This document shows, one piece after another, positions 19,083-27,397 of a stretch of 46,998 nucleotides of DNA. A model generated the notes under the pieces. It was not told the origin of the DNA and made no database searches. It worked only from the letters and a program-made list of their open reading frames with translations. Made by a program: the position numbers and the translations under genes. Source of the stretch: Vibrio sagamiensis NBRC 104589 (GTDB lineage Bacteria; Pseudomonadota; Gammaproteobacteria; Enterobacterales; Vibrionaceae). Where the stretch lies: NCBI RefSeq assembly GCF_007990935.1, contig NZ_BJXJ01000033.1, positions 1 to 46,998 on the forward strand, written 5' to 3'. The number at the start of each line of letters is the position of its first letter. The stretch's first letter is position 1.

Positions 19083-20228
19083 TTAATGAATTTTTTTTAT
19101 GATCTTGTTCATGACATCACCAATTTGAACGCTTGAAGCAAGGTTGGGTTGGTCGATGGTTAATTCTGCTTCATTTTCATATAAGCGAGAAACGGTCAAA
19201 GAGATGTCACTTTGTGAAACTTTATTACGCGGTAGACCATTTTGATCAATGAAAGATGCTGTGTGCCATAATTGCAATTTATCCCCTTCCTTGACATTGT
19301 GAATACGACCAAGGTTCATAGTAACCGTATTTCCAAAGACAGCAACGACCTCTGGTAGGGTGACTTTACAGGAAAGTTCTGACTCGAGGTCCAACATAAT
19401 ATTACGGCTTACACGCAGTAGCATTTCTCCATAGGTTGAAGCCCAAAAGCGCGCACTACGTGTATCGACTTGGCTGGTTTTGACAAATGGCCAGCTAGCG
19501 ACTTCACGGTAATTTTTGTTGAAAATTTCATGGCCGGTTTTTCCGTCATAGACATTCATTTCAAGTGCAAATTGTCGGTTTATTACGTCTTCTTTTATCA
19601 GCTTTACATCTATGGTAGCAGTTAAATCAGTAATACTGCCTCCGATAATGTATTGAGCGTTGTTATCTTGCGCAATCATAGTTGTTCGCTCTGGGTATCG
19701 TTTGTTTAGTGAATAATCGGTCATTCCTACTGAAACAAAACTGCGAGAAGTCTCGCCTATTTGGCGATTTAGTACGCGACTAAAATCATCACCAAGCTTA
19801 TAAATTTGTCCCATAACAGCTTGCTGAGGGGAGACAATATTGATATTACCGACCAACATGGTTTTTTTGTATTGATTGGTGTGGCAACCTGTTGCCGATG
19901 GATAGATATCAACGCGGACCTTGACGATCATTTTGCCGCTACGTTTACGCTGTGAGTCCACCACAATATAGCGCACCTCATGATCGGAAAACTGATATTC
20001 TTTGCGTTTGGTTTCTAGAAAAGGCATTAGGCTACTGATGCTGCCAATGTCCGCGCCTGAGAAATTTACAGCTTTGAATAAAGCATCTTCCAATGCATGT
20101 AGCCTTGCTGTCTCATCTGAAGCAACTATTGTTGCTTCACCTTTAACTTCATACCAAGATGCCATAGCTTTTAAAGGCAATATGAATATAAAAACGCTTG
20201 ATATTAGTGTAAAAAATACATTTTTCAT
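19083..20228 (-). CDS. flgT: Flagellar H-ring/T-ring assembly protein FlgT
   Basis: FlgT is a periplasmic protein that forms the H ring of the Vibrio sodium-driven polar flagellum and is needed to place the MotX/MotY T ring. About 381 aa. I start at the ATG at 20228 (20231 is equally possible) because it gives a signal peptide (NVFFTLISSVFIFILPLKAMA) followed by WYEVKGEATI, the usual start of mature FlgT. Longer reading frames up to 20348 would include a sigma-54 promoter and are unlikely. The N-terminal domain, middle domain (about 100-260) and C-terminal SH3-like domain match the known three-domain layout. It is divergent from flgOP, with which it works. Confidence 0.9.
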   Translation of the reverse strand: MKNVFFTLISSVFIFILPLKAMASWYEVKGEATIVASDETARLHALEDALFKAVNFSGADIGSISSLMPFLETKRKEYQFSDHEVRYIVVDSQRKRSGKMIVKVRVDIYPSATGCHTNQYKKTMLVGNINIVSPQQAVMGQIYKLGDDFSRVLNRQIGETSRSFVSVGMTDYSLNKRYPERTTMIAQDNNAQYIIGGSITDLTATIDVKLIKEDVINRQFALEMNVYDGKTGHEIFNKNYREVASWPFVKTSQVDTRSARFWASTYGEMLLRVSRNIMLDLESELSCKVTLPEVVAVFGNTVTMNLGRIHNVKEGDKLQLWHTASFIDQNGLPRNKVSQSDISLTVSRLYENEAELTIDQPNLASSVQIGDVMNKIIKKIH

Positions 20229-20242
20229 CATCTGTAACCATT

Positions 20243-20259
20243 TGGGTATAAATATTGCT
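20243..20259 (+). promoter_or_regulatory. Candidate sigma-54 promoter of flgOP
   Basis: GG at 20245-20246 and GC at 20257-20258 are 10 bases apart, and the -12 side reads ATTGCT as in sigma-54 sites; the -24 side is weaker (TGGG rather than TTGGCA). It points to flgO, about 140 bases downstream. Confidence 0.4.
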
Positions 20260-20316
20260 TTAACAATACCAATAAAGTTTGGTGAGCTTTTGCCTATTGT
20301 GTCGATAATAAGCAAT

Positions 20317-20333
20317 AGCAAGGACTGTTCCAA
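20317..20333 (-). promoter_or_regulatory. Sigma-54 promoter of flgT
   Basis: On the minus strand the sequence TTGGAACAGTCCTTGCT has GG and GC separated by 10 bases and fits the sigma-54 consensus TTGGCACG-N4-TTGCT well. It lies about 90 bases before the chosen flgT start, supporting that start. Confidence 0.7.
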
Positions 20334-20397
20334 GATGACATAACCCATACAATCTTGTTGAAAGTACTACACCTCTGATTATCTGGAGAATCAAACC

Positions 20398-21036
20398 GTG
20401 AAAAGATGGCTTGTTGCTGTATCGATGATAACGCTATTATCGGCGTGTGCCTACTCACCTATTTATAATGGTAAAGAACCTTATGCAGGCAGTGAGTTTA
20501 TGTTAATGGATAGCCCGCGACATACGATGGATTTTTTTATTGAAAGCATGACTGAAGAATTAATGGTTTCGAATGTGGCAGTCTCATCACGAACACCGAT
20601 TGCGATTACGTCTTTTGTTGATTTACAAAACTTTGATGCTACAAATTGGCTCGGTAACTCCGTTTCAGAGGGTTTTATCCATCAGTTTCAGCGTCGTGGC
20701 TTCAAAGTGGTTGATTTTAAAACAACGGGCTCCATTCAAGTCACGCAGCAAGGTGATTTTGCATTAAGCCGTGATTGGCAGGCATTGGCCAAAGAGCAAG
20801 AAATTCAATACGTATTGACCGGTACTATGTTACGCCAAGAAGGGGGCGTCCTGATCAATGCAAGGATTGTTGGTATGCAAAGTCGTATCGTTGTGGCAAC
20901 GGCGCAAGGCTTTTTACCAGCGGATCGTATTGGCCGTGATATAGATACGTTAAATAGCATTCGTACCCAAGATGGCGTACTTATTCGTTCTGATCCAACG
21001 ATTCGTCAACCTTATACTGTCATCCTTCGTCCCTAG
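20398..21036 (+). CDS. flgO: Flagellar outer-membrane lipoprotein FlgO
   Basis: 212 aa. The lipoprotein signal ends in LLSAC with the modified Cys at residue 17. The body has the FlgO domain (mixed alpha/beta, VLTGTMLRQEGGVLINARIVG). FlgO and FlgP are outer-membrane-associated ring proteins of the Vibrio flagellum needed for stability and motility. The GTG start has a GGAG-like site upstream. It is followed after 9 bases by flgP, so the two form one unit, divergent from flgT. Confidence 0.9.
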   Translation: MKRWLVAVSMITLLSACAYSPIYNGKEPYAGSEFMLMDSPRHTMDFFIESMTEELMVSNVAVSSRTPIAITSFVDLQNFDATNWLGNSVSEGFIHQFQRRGFKVVDFKTTGSIQVTQQGDFALSRDWQALAKEQEIQYVLTGTMLRQEGGVLINARIVGMQSRIVVATAQGFLPADRIGRDIDTLNSIRTQDGVLIRSDPTIRQPYTVILRP

Positions 21037-21045
21037 GAAATAAGC

Positions 21046-21477
21046 ATGAAGAAATTATTATTTTGTATCGCAACGTTCATTTTAGTCGGCTGTCAGCCTT
21101 TACAGCAAATGCGTCAAGATGAAATTCTGGTTGCTGTTGGTTATGCCAGTGTCAGTGAGCAAACAGGGCGTACTTTAGAGGACAAACGTGTAAGAGCGAT
21201 GCGTGCTTCTAAAATTGATGCTTATCGAGAGCTTGCTGAACAAGTGTATGGTATGCGTATCAGTGGACGTGCAGAACTTGAAGATCAGCGCTTGGGTGTC
21301 GAAAGTACTCGAGGTGAGGTTGATGGTGTCATTCGCGGTGCAGAAGTGGTGCGCAGCTATTTGGTTGAAGATAGCTATGTGACCGAGCTTCGCTTAGATA
21401 TCCGTAAAATGGATAAGCTACGTGATTATGGTGAGGTTCAGCAAGTACCTGAAAAGCGCCAGCAAACGATGTTCTAA
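21046..21477 (+). CDS. flgP: Flagellar outer-membrane lipoprotein FlgP
   Basis: 143 aa. The lipobox LVGC places the lipidated Cys at residue 16. The FlgP domain follows (KIDAYRELAEQVYGMRISG, then EVDGVIRGAEVVRSYLVED), a LPP20-like fold. In Vibrio, FlgP forms a basal disk-like ring at the outer membrane under the flagellar base. It is co-transcribed with flgO and ends before a clear terminator. Confidence 0.92.
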   Translation: MKKLLFCIATFILVGCQPLQQMRQDEILVAVGYASVSEQTGRTLEDKRVRAMRASKIDAYRELAEQVYGMRISGRAELEDQRLGVESTRGEVDGVIRGAEVVRSYLVEDSYVTELRLDIRKMDKLRDYGEVQQVPEKRQQTMF

Positions 21478-21810
21478 CTTTACCTAAGCTATTTATCTAA
21501 ACCAATTCACGCAAAGACATTTGATTTAAGAACACTTGATTCATTATTTTTACTTAATCGTGTTTGCCGAATAACAAGGATTCTTAATAGAACGACTGGT
21601 TGATAATAATCAGTCGATTTTTTGTTTTCACCTTTGCCTAATTTCTCTCTATATCTTCTACTTCTCCCCTTTAATTTATGTTCTCTTACCTTATCTGTCG
21701 TTACAGCATTTGAGCTTCTGCTCGTTTTAGATGAAAAAGTACTCTGAGGTTACTTGGGTATGAAAATACAAGGTTGATGAGTGTTTTTTTGGATACGGAA
21801 AGGGGAGGTA
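21478..21810. other. Intergenic region between convergent flgP and flgN
   Basis: No gene is seen in this stretch between convergent units. It contains the flgOP terminator (21593-21623) and, at 21752-21761, a copy of ACTTGGGTAT, which also occurs near 19000 and 45780 in this window. Confidence 0.6.
21593..21623 (+). terminator. Terminator after flgP
   Basis: CGACTGGTT pairs with AATCAGTCG (one G-U pair) around a 6-base loop, followed by ATTTTTTG. Confidence 0.85.
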
Positions 21811-22236
21811 CTAGGCTTTAAAATTTGTCCCTAACGTAGATATTGTATGGGTTTTTCCGCCGGCGTTGTAGGTCATGCCGATCTTTCCATGAGTGTGTTG
21901 TAGCATATTGTTCAGCTTATTAAAACTAGATTGAGCACGATTAAGTGACTCTCCATTAACTGTATTGATGTTTTTGCAATCTAGAATGATTGATTGAATT
22001 TGTGTGACAAGCTGGCTTAAATATTCATCATCAGTGAGCTGATTGAGGTGCGGATGAGAGGCGATACGTTGATCAGTATTTCCAAGTTGCTCAATAATTC
22101 GCATTTTCTCCTTTGCGATGTTCTCTATCTCGGTAGAGGTACGTGCACTGATCGCCTGTGTTTCTTGACGCAGTACAGCAGAAAGTGCTTTCGCATTTTC
22201 GAATTGGAAATTCACAAGATCAATGAGAGCGGCCAT
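21811..22236 (-). CDS. flgN: Flagellar export chaperone FlgN
   Basis: 141 aa, mainly helical, cytoplasmic. Its place right after flgM and its helical, charged sequence (FENAKALSAVLRQETQAI, then IENIAKEKMRIIEQLG) match FlgN, the chaperone for the hook-filament junction proteins FlgK and FlgL encoded further along. It starts 8 bases after the flgM stop, so translation is likely coupled. Confidence 0.88.
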   Translation of the reverse strand: MAALIDLVNFQFENAKALSAVLRQETQAISARTSTEIENIAKEKMRIIEQLGNTDQRIASHPHLNQLTDDEYLSQLVTQIQSIILDCKNINTVNGESLNRAQSSFNKLNNMLQHTHGKIGMTYNAGGKTHTISTLGTNFKA

Positions 22237-22244
22237 AGATTATA

Positions 22245-22568
22245 TTAGCTCAGTGTGTTTTTGCTTTGAAATTCATTTTCAAACTTGATCATATTGTCAG
22301 CCAGCTTTTCTGGGTCAACTTTGTATGAGCCGTTTGCAATGGCTGCTTTAATCGCGGTGACTTTCGCTTGATCAAAAGCAGAGGCTGTCGACATATCTTG
22401 CTGAAGTTTACTTACCGCTTTACCTTGTTGACTCAAAGATACGGAATCTTGTTGAACATACGATGTTTTTGGCTCGTTTGTGTCACTCGCTCTTGGCTCA
22501 CTACGTGTAGGAGTACGACTGTTTGTCGTCATGGCTTGTCCTGAACGTATATTGTCTATTCCTGCCAT
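22245..22568 (-). CDS. flgM: Anti-sigma-28 factor FlgM
   Basis: 107 aa. The N-terminus (MAGIDNIRSGQ) is the FlgM start, the middle is Ser/Thr-rich and disordered-looking, and the C-terminal helices (SALDQAKVTAIKAAI-like, then GSYKVDPEKLADNMIKFE) form the sigma-28 binding part. FlgM holds FliA inactive until it is exported through the finished hook. The start codon has AAGG upstream and a clear sigma-28 promoter about 40 bases before it, so the gene is under feedback control as well as reading from flgA. Confidence 0.92.
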   Translation of the reverse strand: MAGIDNIRSGQAMTTNSRTPTRSEPRASDTNEPKTSYVQQDSVSLSQQGKAVSKLQQDMSTASAFDQAKVTAIKAAIANGSYKVDPEKLADNMIKFENEFQSKNTLS

Positions 22569-22609
22569 ATTATTACCTTAAATTGAATATTGTAATCCTA
22601 GTATCAAGG

Positions 22610-22636
22610 CTATCGACCGCTCAAAAAATAACTTTA
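22610..22636 (-). promoter_or_regulatory. Sigma-28 (FliA) promoter of flgMN
   Basis: On the minus strand TAAAGTTA, 11 bases, then GTCGATAG closely follow the sigma-28 consensus TAAAGTTT-N11-GCCGATAA (13 of 16 positions). It lies in the flgA-flgM gap, 42 bases before the flgM start. Confidence 0.8.
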
Positions 22637-22694
22637 GTGTTTTTTTTGTCTATTTAACTTCTATTGGCTGGTGGTCAAAATTAGCGTTGCACCT

Positions 22695-23441
22695 TTAAAA
22701 TGTGATGGTTATTTCTGCTATACCTGTCACAGTTCCTTCTATTATACGTTGTGATTTGTCATTTTTCACTCTTACTTGCTCGCCACTTGAGCCGTCTTGA
22801 AGTGCTGTGCCTTGTGTAGTGATGGTCATACTGCCTTTTGTAGCCCTAATGGTCACTTTTTCATTACGGCAAACGACACAGACATCATTACGCTCAACGA
22901 CATCCCCTAAACGCACATTTCGTTTTAGTTTCGCTCCTATCACTTGGGTATCCGTGCTGAAGCCATCTTTGCGGAATCGTTGCAGTTCAATCATGGAAAT
23001 CACGACATCAGAGGACTGAATAATATCTCCTCTTGCTAATGGACGCGTTGCGACGATCATGGGGACAGAAGCTGATATCCGAACGGGTACGTAGACTTTC
23101 CAATTATCTGCTGGACATTCTACAAGCACATTGATATTACTTCGAGTGCTGCTTGTCGATGATGCTGATGTGATAAGCCCTTCAAGGCAATCAGTTGCTT
23201 TAATTCGTGAATCAATTTTGGCAGCACGGACTGATAAGCTGCCACCAAGAGGTTGCTCAACCGTATTCAGAATGTGTTGCTCAGCGGCAGTTTTTATCTC
23301 ATTGAGTTGATTTTCTGAGGCAGAGTAAACAAAAGAGCTAAATAAAGCGATAAAAATGCCGATAATACTGACAGGCTTTGTGAAAACCTGTCGACTCTTA
23401 TTTATGGGATACAGTGTAAAGTCAAAGTAATCAAGCGCCAT
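22695..23441 (-). CDS. flgA: Flagellar P-ring assembly chaperone FlgA
   Basis: 248 aa. An N-terminal extension of about 20 residues precedes a hydrophobic export signal (VSIIGIFIALFSSFVYS). The SAF-type domain (RPLARGDIIQSSDVV) and a final beta domain (SMTITTQGTALQDGSSGEQVRVKN) are typical. FlgA is a periplasmic chaperone for the P-ring protein FlgI. The ATG at 23441 has AAGGA upstream. It heads the flgA-flgM-flgN unit and is divergent from cheV, only 77 bases away. Confidence 0.92.
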   Translation of the reverse strand: MALDYFDFTLYPINKSRQVFTKPVSIIGIFIALFSSFVYSASENQLNEIKTAAEQHILNTVEQPLGGSLSVRAAKIDSRIKATDCLEGLITSASSTSSTRSNINVLVECPADNWKVYVPVRISASVPMIVATRPLARGDIIQSSDVVISMIELQRFRKDGFSTDTQVIGAKLKRNVRLGDVVERNDVCVVCRNEKVTIRATKGSMTITTQGTALQDGSSGEQVRVKNDKSQRIIEGTVTGIAEITITF

Positions 23442-23518
23442 GTTTTTTCCTTGGTGTTATGCCTGCCTATCCTAGGGTATCATTTAAAAGTAAAATGTTT
23501 GAGATGGAGATGACGATA

Positions 23519-24445
23519 ATGACAGGGATCCTTGATTCGGTTAACCAGCGTACGCAACTTGTTGGGCAAAATCGATTGGAGCTACTCACTTTTCGACTAA
23601 TGGGGCGACAGCGCTACGGCATTAATGTGTTTAAAGTAAAAGAAGTATTGCAATGCCCAAAGTTAACTAGGATGCCTAATTTGCACCCACTAGTAAAAGG
23701 GGTCGCTCATATTCGTGGTCATACCGTCTCTGTCATAGATCTAAGTCTTGCAATTGGTGGACGATCAACGACGGATCTCGACAAGTGTTTTGTTGTCATT
23801 GCTGAATTTAATCGATCCATTCAGGCGTTTTTGGTTTCTTCGGTAGAAAGGATCATCAACATGCACTGGGAAGCAATCTTACCTCCACCTGAAGGGGCTG
23901 GTAAAGCGCATTATCTTACAGCAGTGACCAATATTGATGATGAGATGGTTGAAATTTTAGATGTTGAAAAGATTCTGGCTGAGATTGCTCCTGTCGATGA
24001 AACAATGGATAAGAGTATCGCACAAGATATCGCAATCGCAGAATTAGAACAGCCGATTGTTCGCCGTATTCTCATTGCCGATGATTCGACAGTAGCACGA
24101 AGACAAATAGAACGAGCCATTACCTCGCTTGGCTTCGAAGTCATTTCGGTTAAAGATGGTAAAGAGGCTTACAGTAAGCTGCTTGAAATGGCCGAAACCG
24201 GCAGTATTTATGATCAAATCTCTTTGGTGATATCAGATATCGAAATGCCAGAGATGGATGGCTATACCTTAACTGCAGAAATACGTAGAAATGCCGCTTT
24301 AAAAGATCTCTATGTTATCCTCCACTCTTCATTGAGTGGCGTATTTAACCAAGCAATGGTTGAGCGTGTTGGTGCAAACAGTTTTATTGCTAAATTTAGT
24401 CCGGATGAATTGGGTACGGCAGTGAAACTGGCTCTGACACCATAG
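23519..24445 (+). CDS. cheV: Chemotaxis coupling protein CheV
   Basis: 308 aa. A CheW-like domain (about residues 20-165) is followed by a receiver domain (about 180-305) with the phosphorylated Asp240 in VISDIEMPEMDGY. CheV links chemoreceptors to CheA and is tuned by phosphorylation. I chose the ATG at 23519 (MTGILDSVNQRTQLVGQNRLE), the usual CheV start, with GGAG about 9 bases upstream; an in-frame ATG at 23459 would add 20 residues not typical of the family. It is followed by cheR, in the common Vibrio order. Confidence 0.93.
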   Translation: MTGILDSVNQRTQLVGQNRLELLTFRLMGRQRYGINVFKVKEVLQCPKLTRMPNLHPLVKGVAHIRGHTVSVIDLSLAIGGRSTTDLDKCFVVIAEFNRSIQAFLVSSVERIINMHWEAILPPPEGAGKAHYLTAVTNIDDEMVEILDVEKILAEIAPVDETMDKSIAQDIAIAELEQPIVRRILIADDSTVARRQIERAITSLGFEVISVKDGKEAYSKLLEMAETGSIYDQISLVISDIEMPEMDGYTLTAEIRRNAALKDLYVILHSSLSGVFNQAMVERVGANSFIAKFSPDELGTAVKLALTP

Positions 24446-24631
24446 AAACTTAGGCTCATTATTTGCTGTGCTATAACGCCTGTATTAACATGCGCCTGTA
24501 TTAGTATTGCATGTTTATTGGTGTTGCTTTCAGTAATAGATACAGTGCATGGAACTTATAGCAACTAGCAAAACTTAGCACCCAGAAAACACAGTGCTTA
24601 GAAATAACATTAACATTATAAAGAGACGTAA

Positions 24632-25459
24632 ATGACTGCTATTACCATTAGTGATCAAGAATACCGCGAATTTAGTCGTTTTTTAGAGTCACAATGTGGC
24701 ATCGTATTGGGCGATAGTAAGCAATATTTGGTACGCAGCAGATTGAGCCCTCTGGTGCACAAATTTGGTCTTTCGTCGTTATCTGAACTATTAAGAGAGG
24801 CAGTGACTGGACGTAATCGTGAGTTAAGAATTGCTTCTGTCGATGCGATGACAACTAACGAAACATTATGGTTTCGAGATACTTACCCATTTACGGTGTT
24901 AGTCGACAAACTATTGCCTGAAATAGCAGCCTATAAACGCCCAATAAAAATTTGGTCAGCGGCAAGTTCATCAGGACAAGAGCCTTATTCAATTGCAATG
25001 AGTATCTTGGAAACCCAGCAGCGTAAACCGGGTCTATTGCCTAATGTGTCGATTACTGCAACGGATATTTCAACGACCATGTTAGACATGTGTCGTGCTG
25101 GTGTTTACGATAACTTAGCGTTAGGTCGTGGTCTTTCACCTGAGCGTCGACGTATGTTTTTTGAAGATTCTGGTGATAAGCGTATGAAAGTAAGAGATAA
25201 CGTTAAACGTCTCGTTAATTTTCGGCCACAGAACTTAATGGACAGTTATGCTCTTATTGGTAAGTTTGACATTATCTTTTGTCGCAATGTTCTGATTTAT
25301 TTTTCTCCTGAGATGAAGTCAAAGGTGCTGAATCAAATGGCAAATAGCTTAAATCCTGGAGGATATTTGTTACTAGGGGCATCTGAGTCTTTAACTGGAT
25401 TGACTGACCGCTTTGAAATGGTGCGTTGTAATCCCGGTATTATCTATAAGCTTAAGTAA
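24632..25459 (+). CDS. cheR: Chemoreceptor methyltransferase CheR
   Basis: 275 aa. The N-terminal helical domain (ITISDQEYREFSRFLESQCGI) and the SAM-binding domain (IKIWSAASSSGQEPYSIAM, then FDIIFCRNVLIYF) are both complete. CheR methylates glutamates on methyl-accepting chemotaxis proteins using S-adenosylmethionine. The gap of 186 bases after cheV may hold a separate promoter, but none is clear. A terminator follows before the flgB operon. Confidence 0.95.
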   Translation: MTAITISDQEYREFSRFLESQCGIVLGDSKQYLVRSRLSPLVHKFGLSSLSELLREAVTGRNRELRIASVDAMTTNETLWFRDTYPFTVLVDKLLPEIAAYKRPIKIWSAASSSGQEPYSIAMSILETQQRKPGLLPNVSITATDISTTMLDMCRAGVYDNLALGRGLSPERRRMFFEDSGDKRMKVRDNVKRLVNFRPQNLMDSYALIGKFDIIFCRNVLIYFSPEMKSKVLNQMANSLNPGGYLLLGASESLTGLTDRFEMVRCNPGIIYKLK

Positions 25460-25645
25460 GAAAAGCCCTCAACCATAAAACTAATGAATTAACAACTTCT
25501 TTATAAGTACTTCGACGTTATACATCTTTAATTAGAGAGGTCGGCGCAGATGATTCAATATCGCAATGTGACGACCTGCTAACCTTTCTATAGCAAGATT
25601 TGTTTTATTTTTGACCGACGAGCTTTTTATTCAGTTCAATGAATG

Positions 25646-25690
25646 AAGAGCCAGCCAACTCATATTTATTTGGCTCTTATTCTTTCCTAA
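25646..25690 (+). terminator. Terminator between cheR and flgB
   Basis: An 8-bp stem (AAGAGCCA / TGGCTCTT) with a 17-base loop, followed by a T-rich stretch. Confidence 0.65.
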
Positions 25691-25763
25691 AATATACAAA
25701 AATTGGCCTATATATTGCTAAGATGTGATAAATAGTTTGAACAAAAAACAACATTCTATATTT

Positions 25764-25780
25764 TTGGCATATTAATTGCT
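25764..25780 (+). promoter_or_regulatory. Sigma-54 promoter of flgBCDE
   Basis: TTGGCATATTAATTGCT has GG and GC separated by 10 bases and matches the sigma-54 consensus at nearly all key positions. It lies 48 bases before the flgB ATG. In Vibrio, such promoters are activated by FlrA or FlrC. Confidence 0.85.
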
Positions 25781-25827
25781 TTTTAGTTGGTTATGATAAA
25801 TGGTCAGTTCTGAACGTAGAGGCACAT

Positions 25828-26223
25828 ATGGCTATATCTTTTGATAATTCACTAGGTATTCACCAGTACACGGTGGGAGTACGTGAGCGTAATGCGGAAG
25901 TGATTTCAACTAACATTGCGCAAGCAAATACACCTGGTTATAAGTCGAGAGGTTTAGACTTTGCAAAGGAATTACAAACGGCAACATCTGGGGCAAGCAT
26001 TGGTCTTAGTCGTACAGATGGTCGGCATATTTCTGCCACTGCAACATTAACTGGGGACAAGCTTTATCGACTTCCCACACAGCCAGATACCGGTGATGGT
26101 AATACAGTTGATTTGGATTTAGAGCGTAACTTGTTTATGCAAAACCAAATTAGGCATCAAGCATCACTCGATTTTTTAGGCAGCAAGTTCAAGAATCTAA
26201 CCAAAGCAATCAAAGGGGAGTAA
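25828..26223 (+). CDS. flgB: Flagellar proximal rod protein FlgB
   Basis: 131 aa. The N-terminal rod-family motif (NAEVISTNIAQANTPGYKSRGLDF) and C-terminal helix (LFMQNQIRHQASLDFL) are as in FlgB. It is exported through the flagellar apparatus to build the rod next to the MS ring. First gene of flgBCDE, 5 bases before flgC. Confidence 0.95.
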   Translation: MAISFDNSLGIHQYTVGVRERNAEVISTNIAQANTPGYKSRGLDFAKELQTATSGASIGLSRTDGRHISATATLTGDKLYRLPTQPDTGDGNTVDLDLERNLFMQNQIRHQASLDFLGSKFKNLTKAIKGE

Positions 26224-26228
26224 TTTAG

Positions 26229-26645
26229 ATGAGCTTATTTAATGTTTTCAATGTGACAGGTTCTGCAATGAGCGCTGAATCGGTTCGTCTAAATACTACC
26301 TCAAGTAACTTAGCCAATGCTGATAGTGTTAGTAGCTCTGCTAAAGACACTTATAAAGCTCGCCATGCTGTCTTTGGTGCGGAGCTTAGTAATGCTATGC
26401 GTCGTGGTGGAGAGACAGTTCCGGTAAAAGTACTCGGCATTGTCGAAAGTGATAAACCGCTGAATGCGGAATATAACCCAGATCATCCACTTGCTAATGA
26501 CGAAGGTTATATTTACAAGCCTAACGTTAATGTAATGGAAGAAATGGCTAATATGATATCAGCAACTCGTGCCTATCAAACTAACGTACAGGTTGCCGAT
26601 TCAAGTAAACAAATGCTGCTGCGTACACTGCAGATGGGTCAATAA
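26229..26645 (+). CDS. flgC: Flagellar proximal rod protein FlgC
   Basis: 138 aa. Shows the rod-family N-terminus (AESVRLNTTSSNLANADS), the conserved NPDHP block and the C-terminal NVNVMEEMANMISATRAYQTNV helix. A rod subunit assembled with FlgB. Its stop lies 17 bases before the flgD start. Confidence 0.96.
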   Translation: MSLFNVFNVTGSAMSAESVRLNTTSSNLANADSVSSSAKDTYKARHAVFGAELSNAMRRGGETVPVKVLGIVESDKPLNAEYNPDHPLANDEGYIYKPNVNVMEEMANMISATRAYQTNVQVADSSKQMLLRTLQMGQ

Positions 26646-26662
26646 GGATTAGGAGGTAGCGT

Positions 26663-27370
26663 ATGGCTGGAATCAACAATGTTGGTCAAAGCGGCTTGTC
26701 CTACATTGATCAGCTTAAAAGCCTGCAAGAGAACAAAAAAACGGAAGAGAGCACAGGTAAGCAAGATCTTAAACAAGAAGATTTTCTTTCTTTGCTCACG
26801 AAGCAACTTTCTCAGCAAGACCCTTTTAAGCCGGTCAGTAATGATCAAATGATCGCTCAGATGGCATCATTTGCAACCGTAGATGGCATTGGAAAAATGA
26901 ACTCTCAATTTGAGAACCTCAATTCTTCAATGACATCAAACCAAGCATTGCAGGCTTCTTCTTTAGTCGGTCGAGATGTTTTGGTGCCAGGAGCTGCTGG
27001 AGTTAAGCAAGACAATGCTGAGATGGCAGCGATGGTCAAGCTGCTTCAGCCGATTGATGATTTACTGGTACGAATTGAAAACCAAGCTGGTCAATTAATT
27101 CGTACTTTTGACGTTGGAGCAAAGCCTGCTGGTGATAGCCGTGTGCTTTGGGACGGTAAAGATGATAACGGTAATTCTATGCCAGCAGGCAAGTACAATG
27201 TTAAAGCATCCGGCTTGGTAAATGGTGAATCACAAGAGTTCCCTGTTTCTACTTATGCCAATGTGAACAGCGTTCTACTCGGCAAAGGTGACGGAAACGT
27301 ATTACTTAATTTGGCGGGGTTTGAATCGCCAGTACGACTTGCTGAAGTATTGGAAGTCGGTAAAGCATAA
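26663..27370 (+). CDS. flgD: Flagellar hook cap protein FlgD
   Basis: 235 aa. The N-terminal part has the export/assembly motif (LKQEDFLSLLTKQLSQQDPFKP) and the C-terminal half has the FlgD Tudor-like and FLG-Ig domains (VLWDGKDDNGNSMPAGKY). FlgD caps the growing hook and guides FlgE assembly; it is not in the final structure. A strong GGAGGT site precedes the ATG. Confidence 0.95.
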   Translation: MAGINNVGQSGLSYIDQLKSLQENKKTEESTGKQDLKQEDFLSLLTKQLSQQDPFKPVSNDQMIAQMASFATVDGIGKMNSQFENLNSSMTSNQALQASSLVGRDVLVPGAAGVKQDNAEMAAMVKLLQPIDDLLVRIENQAGQLIRTFDVGAKPAGDSRVLWDGKDDNGNSMPAGKYNVKASGLVNGESQEFPVSTYANVNSVLLGKGDGNVLLNLAGFESPVRLAEVLEVGKA

Positions 27371-27397
27371 CCAATAGCAAGTTTGGAGACTTTTTAA

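Larger units (their letters stand above)
25460..25827. other. Intergenic region before the flgBCDE operon
   Basis: This gap holds the probable cheR terminator (25646-25690) and a strong sigma-54 site (25764-25780). No further gene is seen. Confidence 0.7.

Noticed and set aside
20279..20293. TTGGTGAGCTTTTGC before flgO, possible sigma-54 site
   Set aside because: GG and GC are 9 bases apart instead of 10, so the site at 20243-20259 was preferred.
20229..20348. N-terminal extension of FlgT by 40 residues
   Set aside because: It would precede the signal peptide and contain a sigma-54 promoter; the ATG at 20228 is better.
23451..23467. GG-N10-GC spacing before cheV (TTGGTGTTATGCCTGCC), possible sigma-54 site
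   Set aside because: The -12 part lacks the conserved TTGC and the site runs into the region of an alternative start; the match is spacing only.
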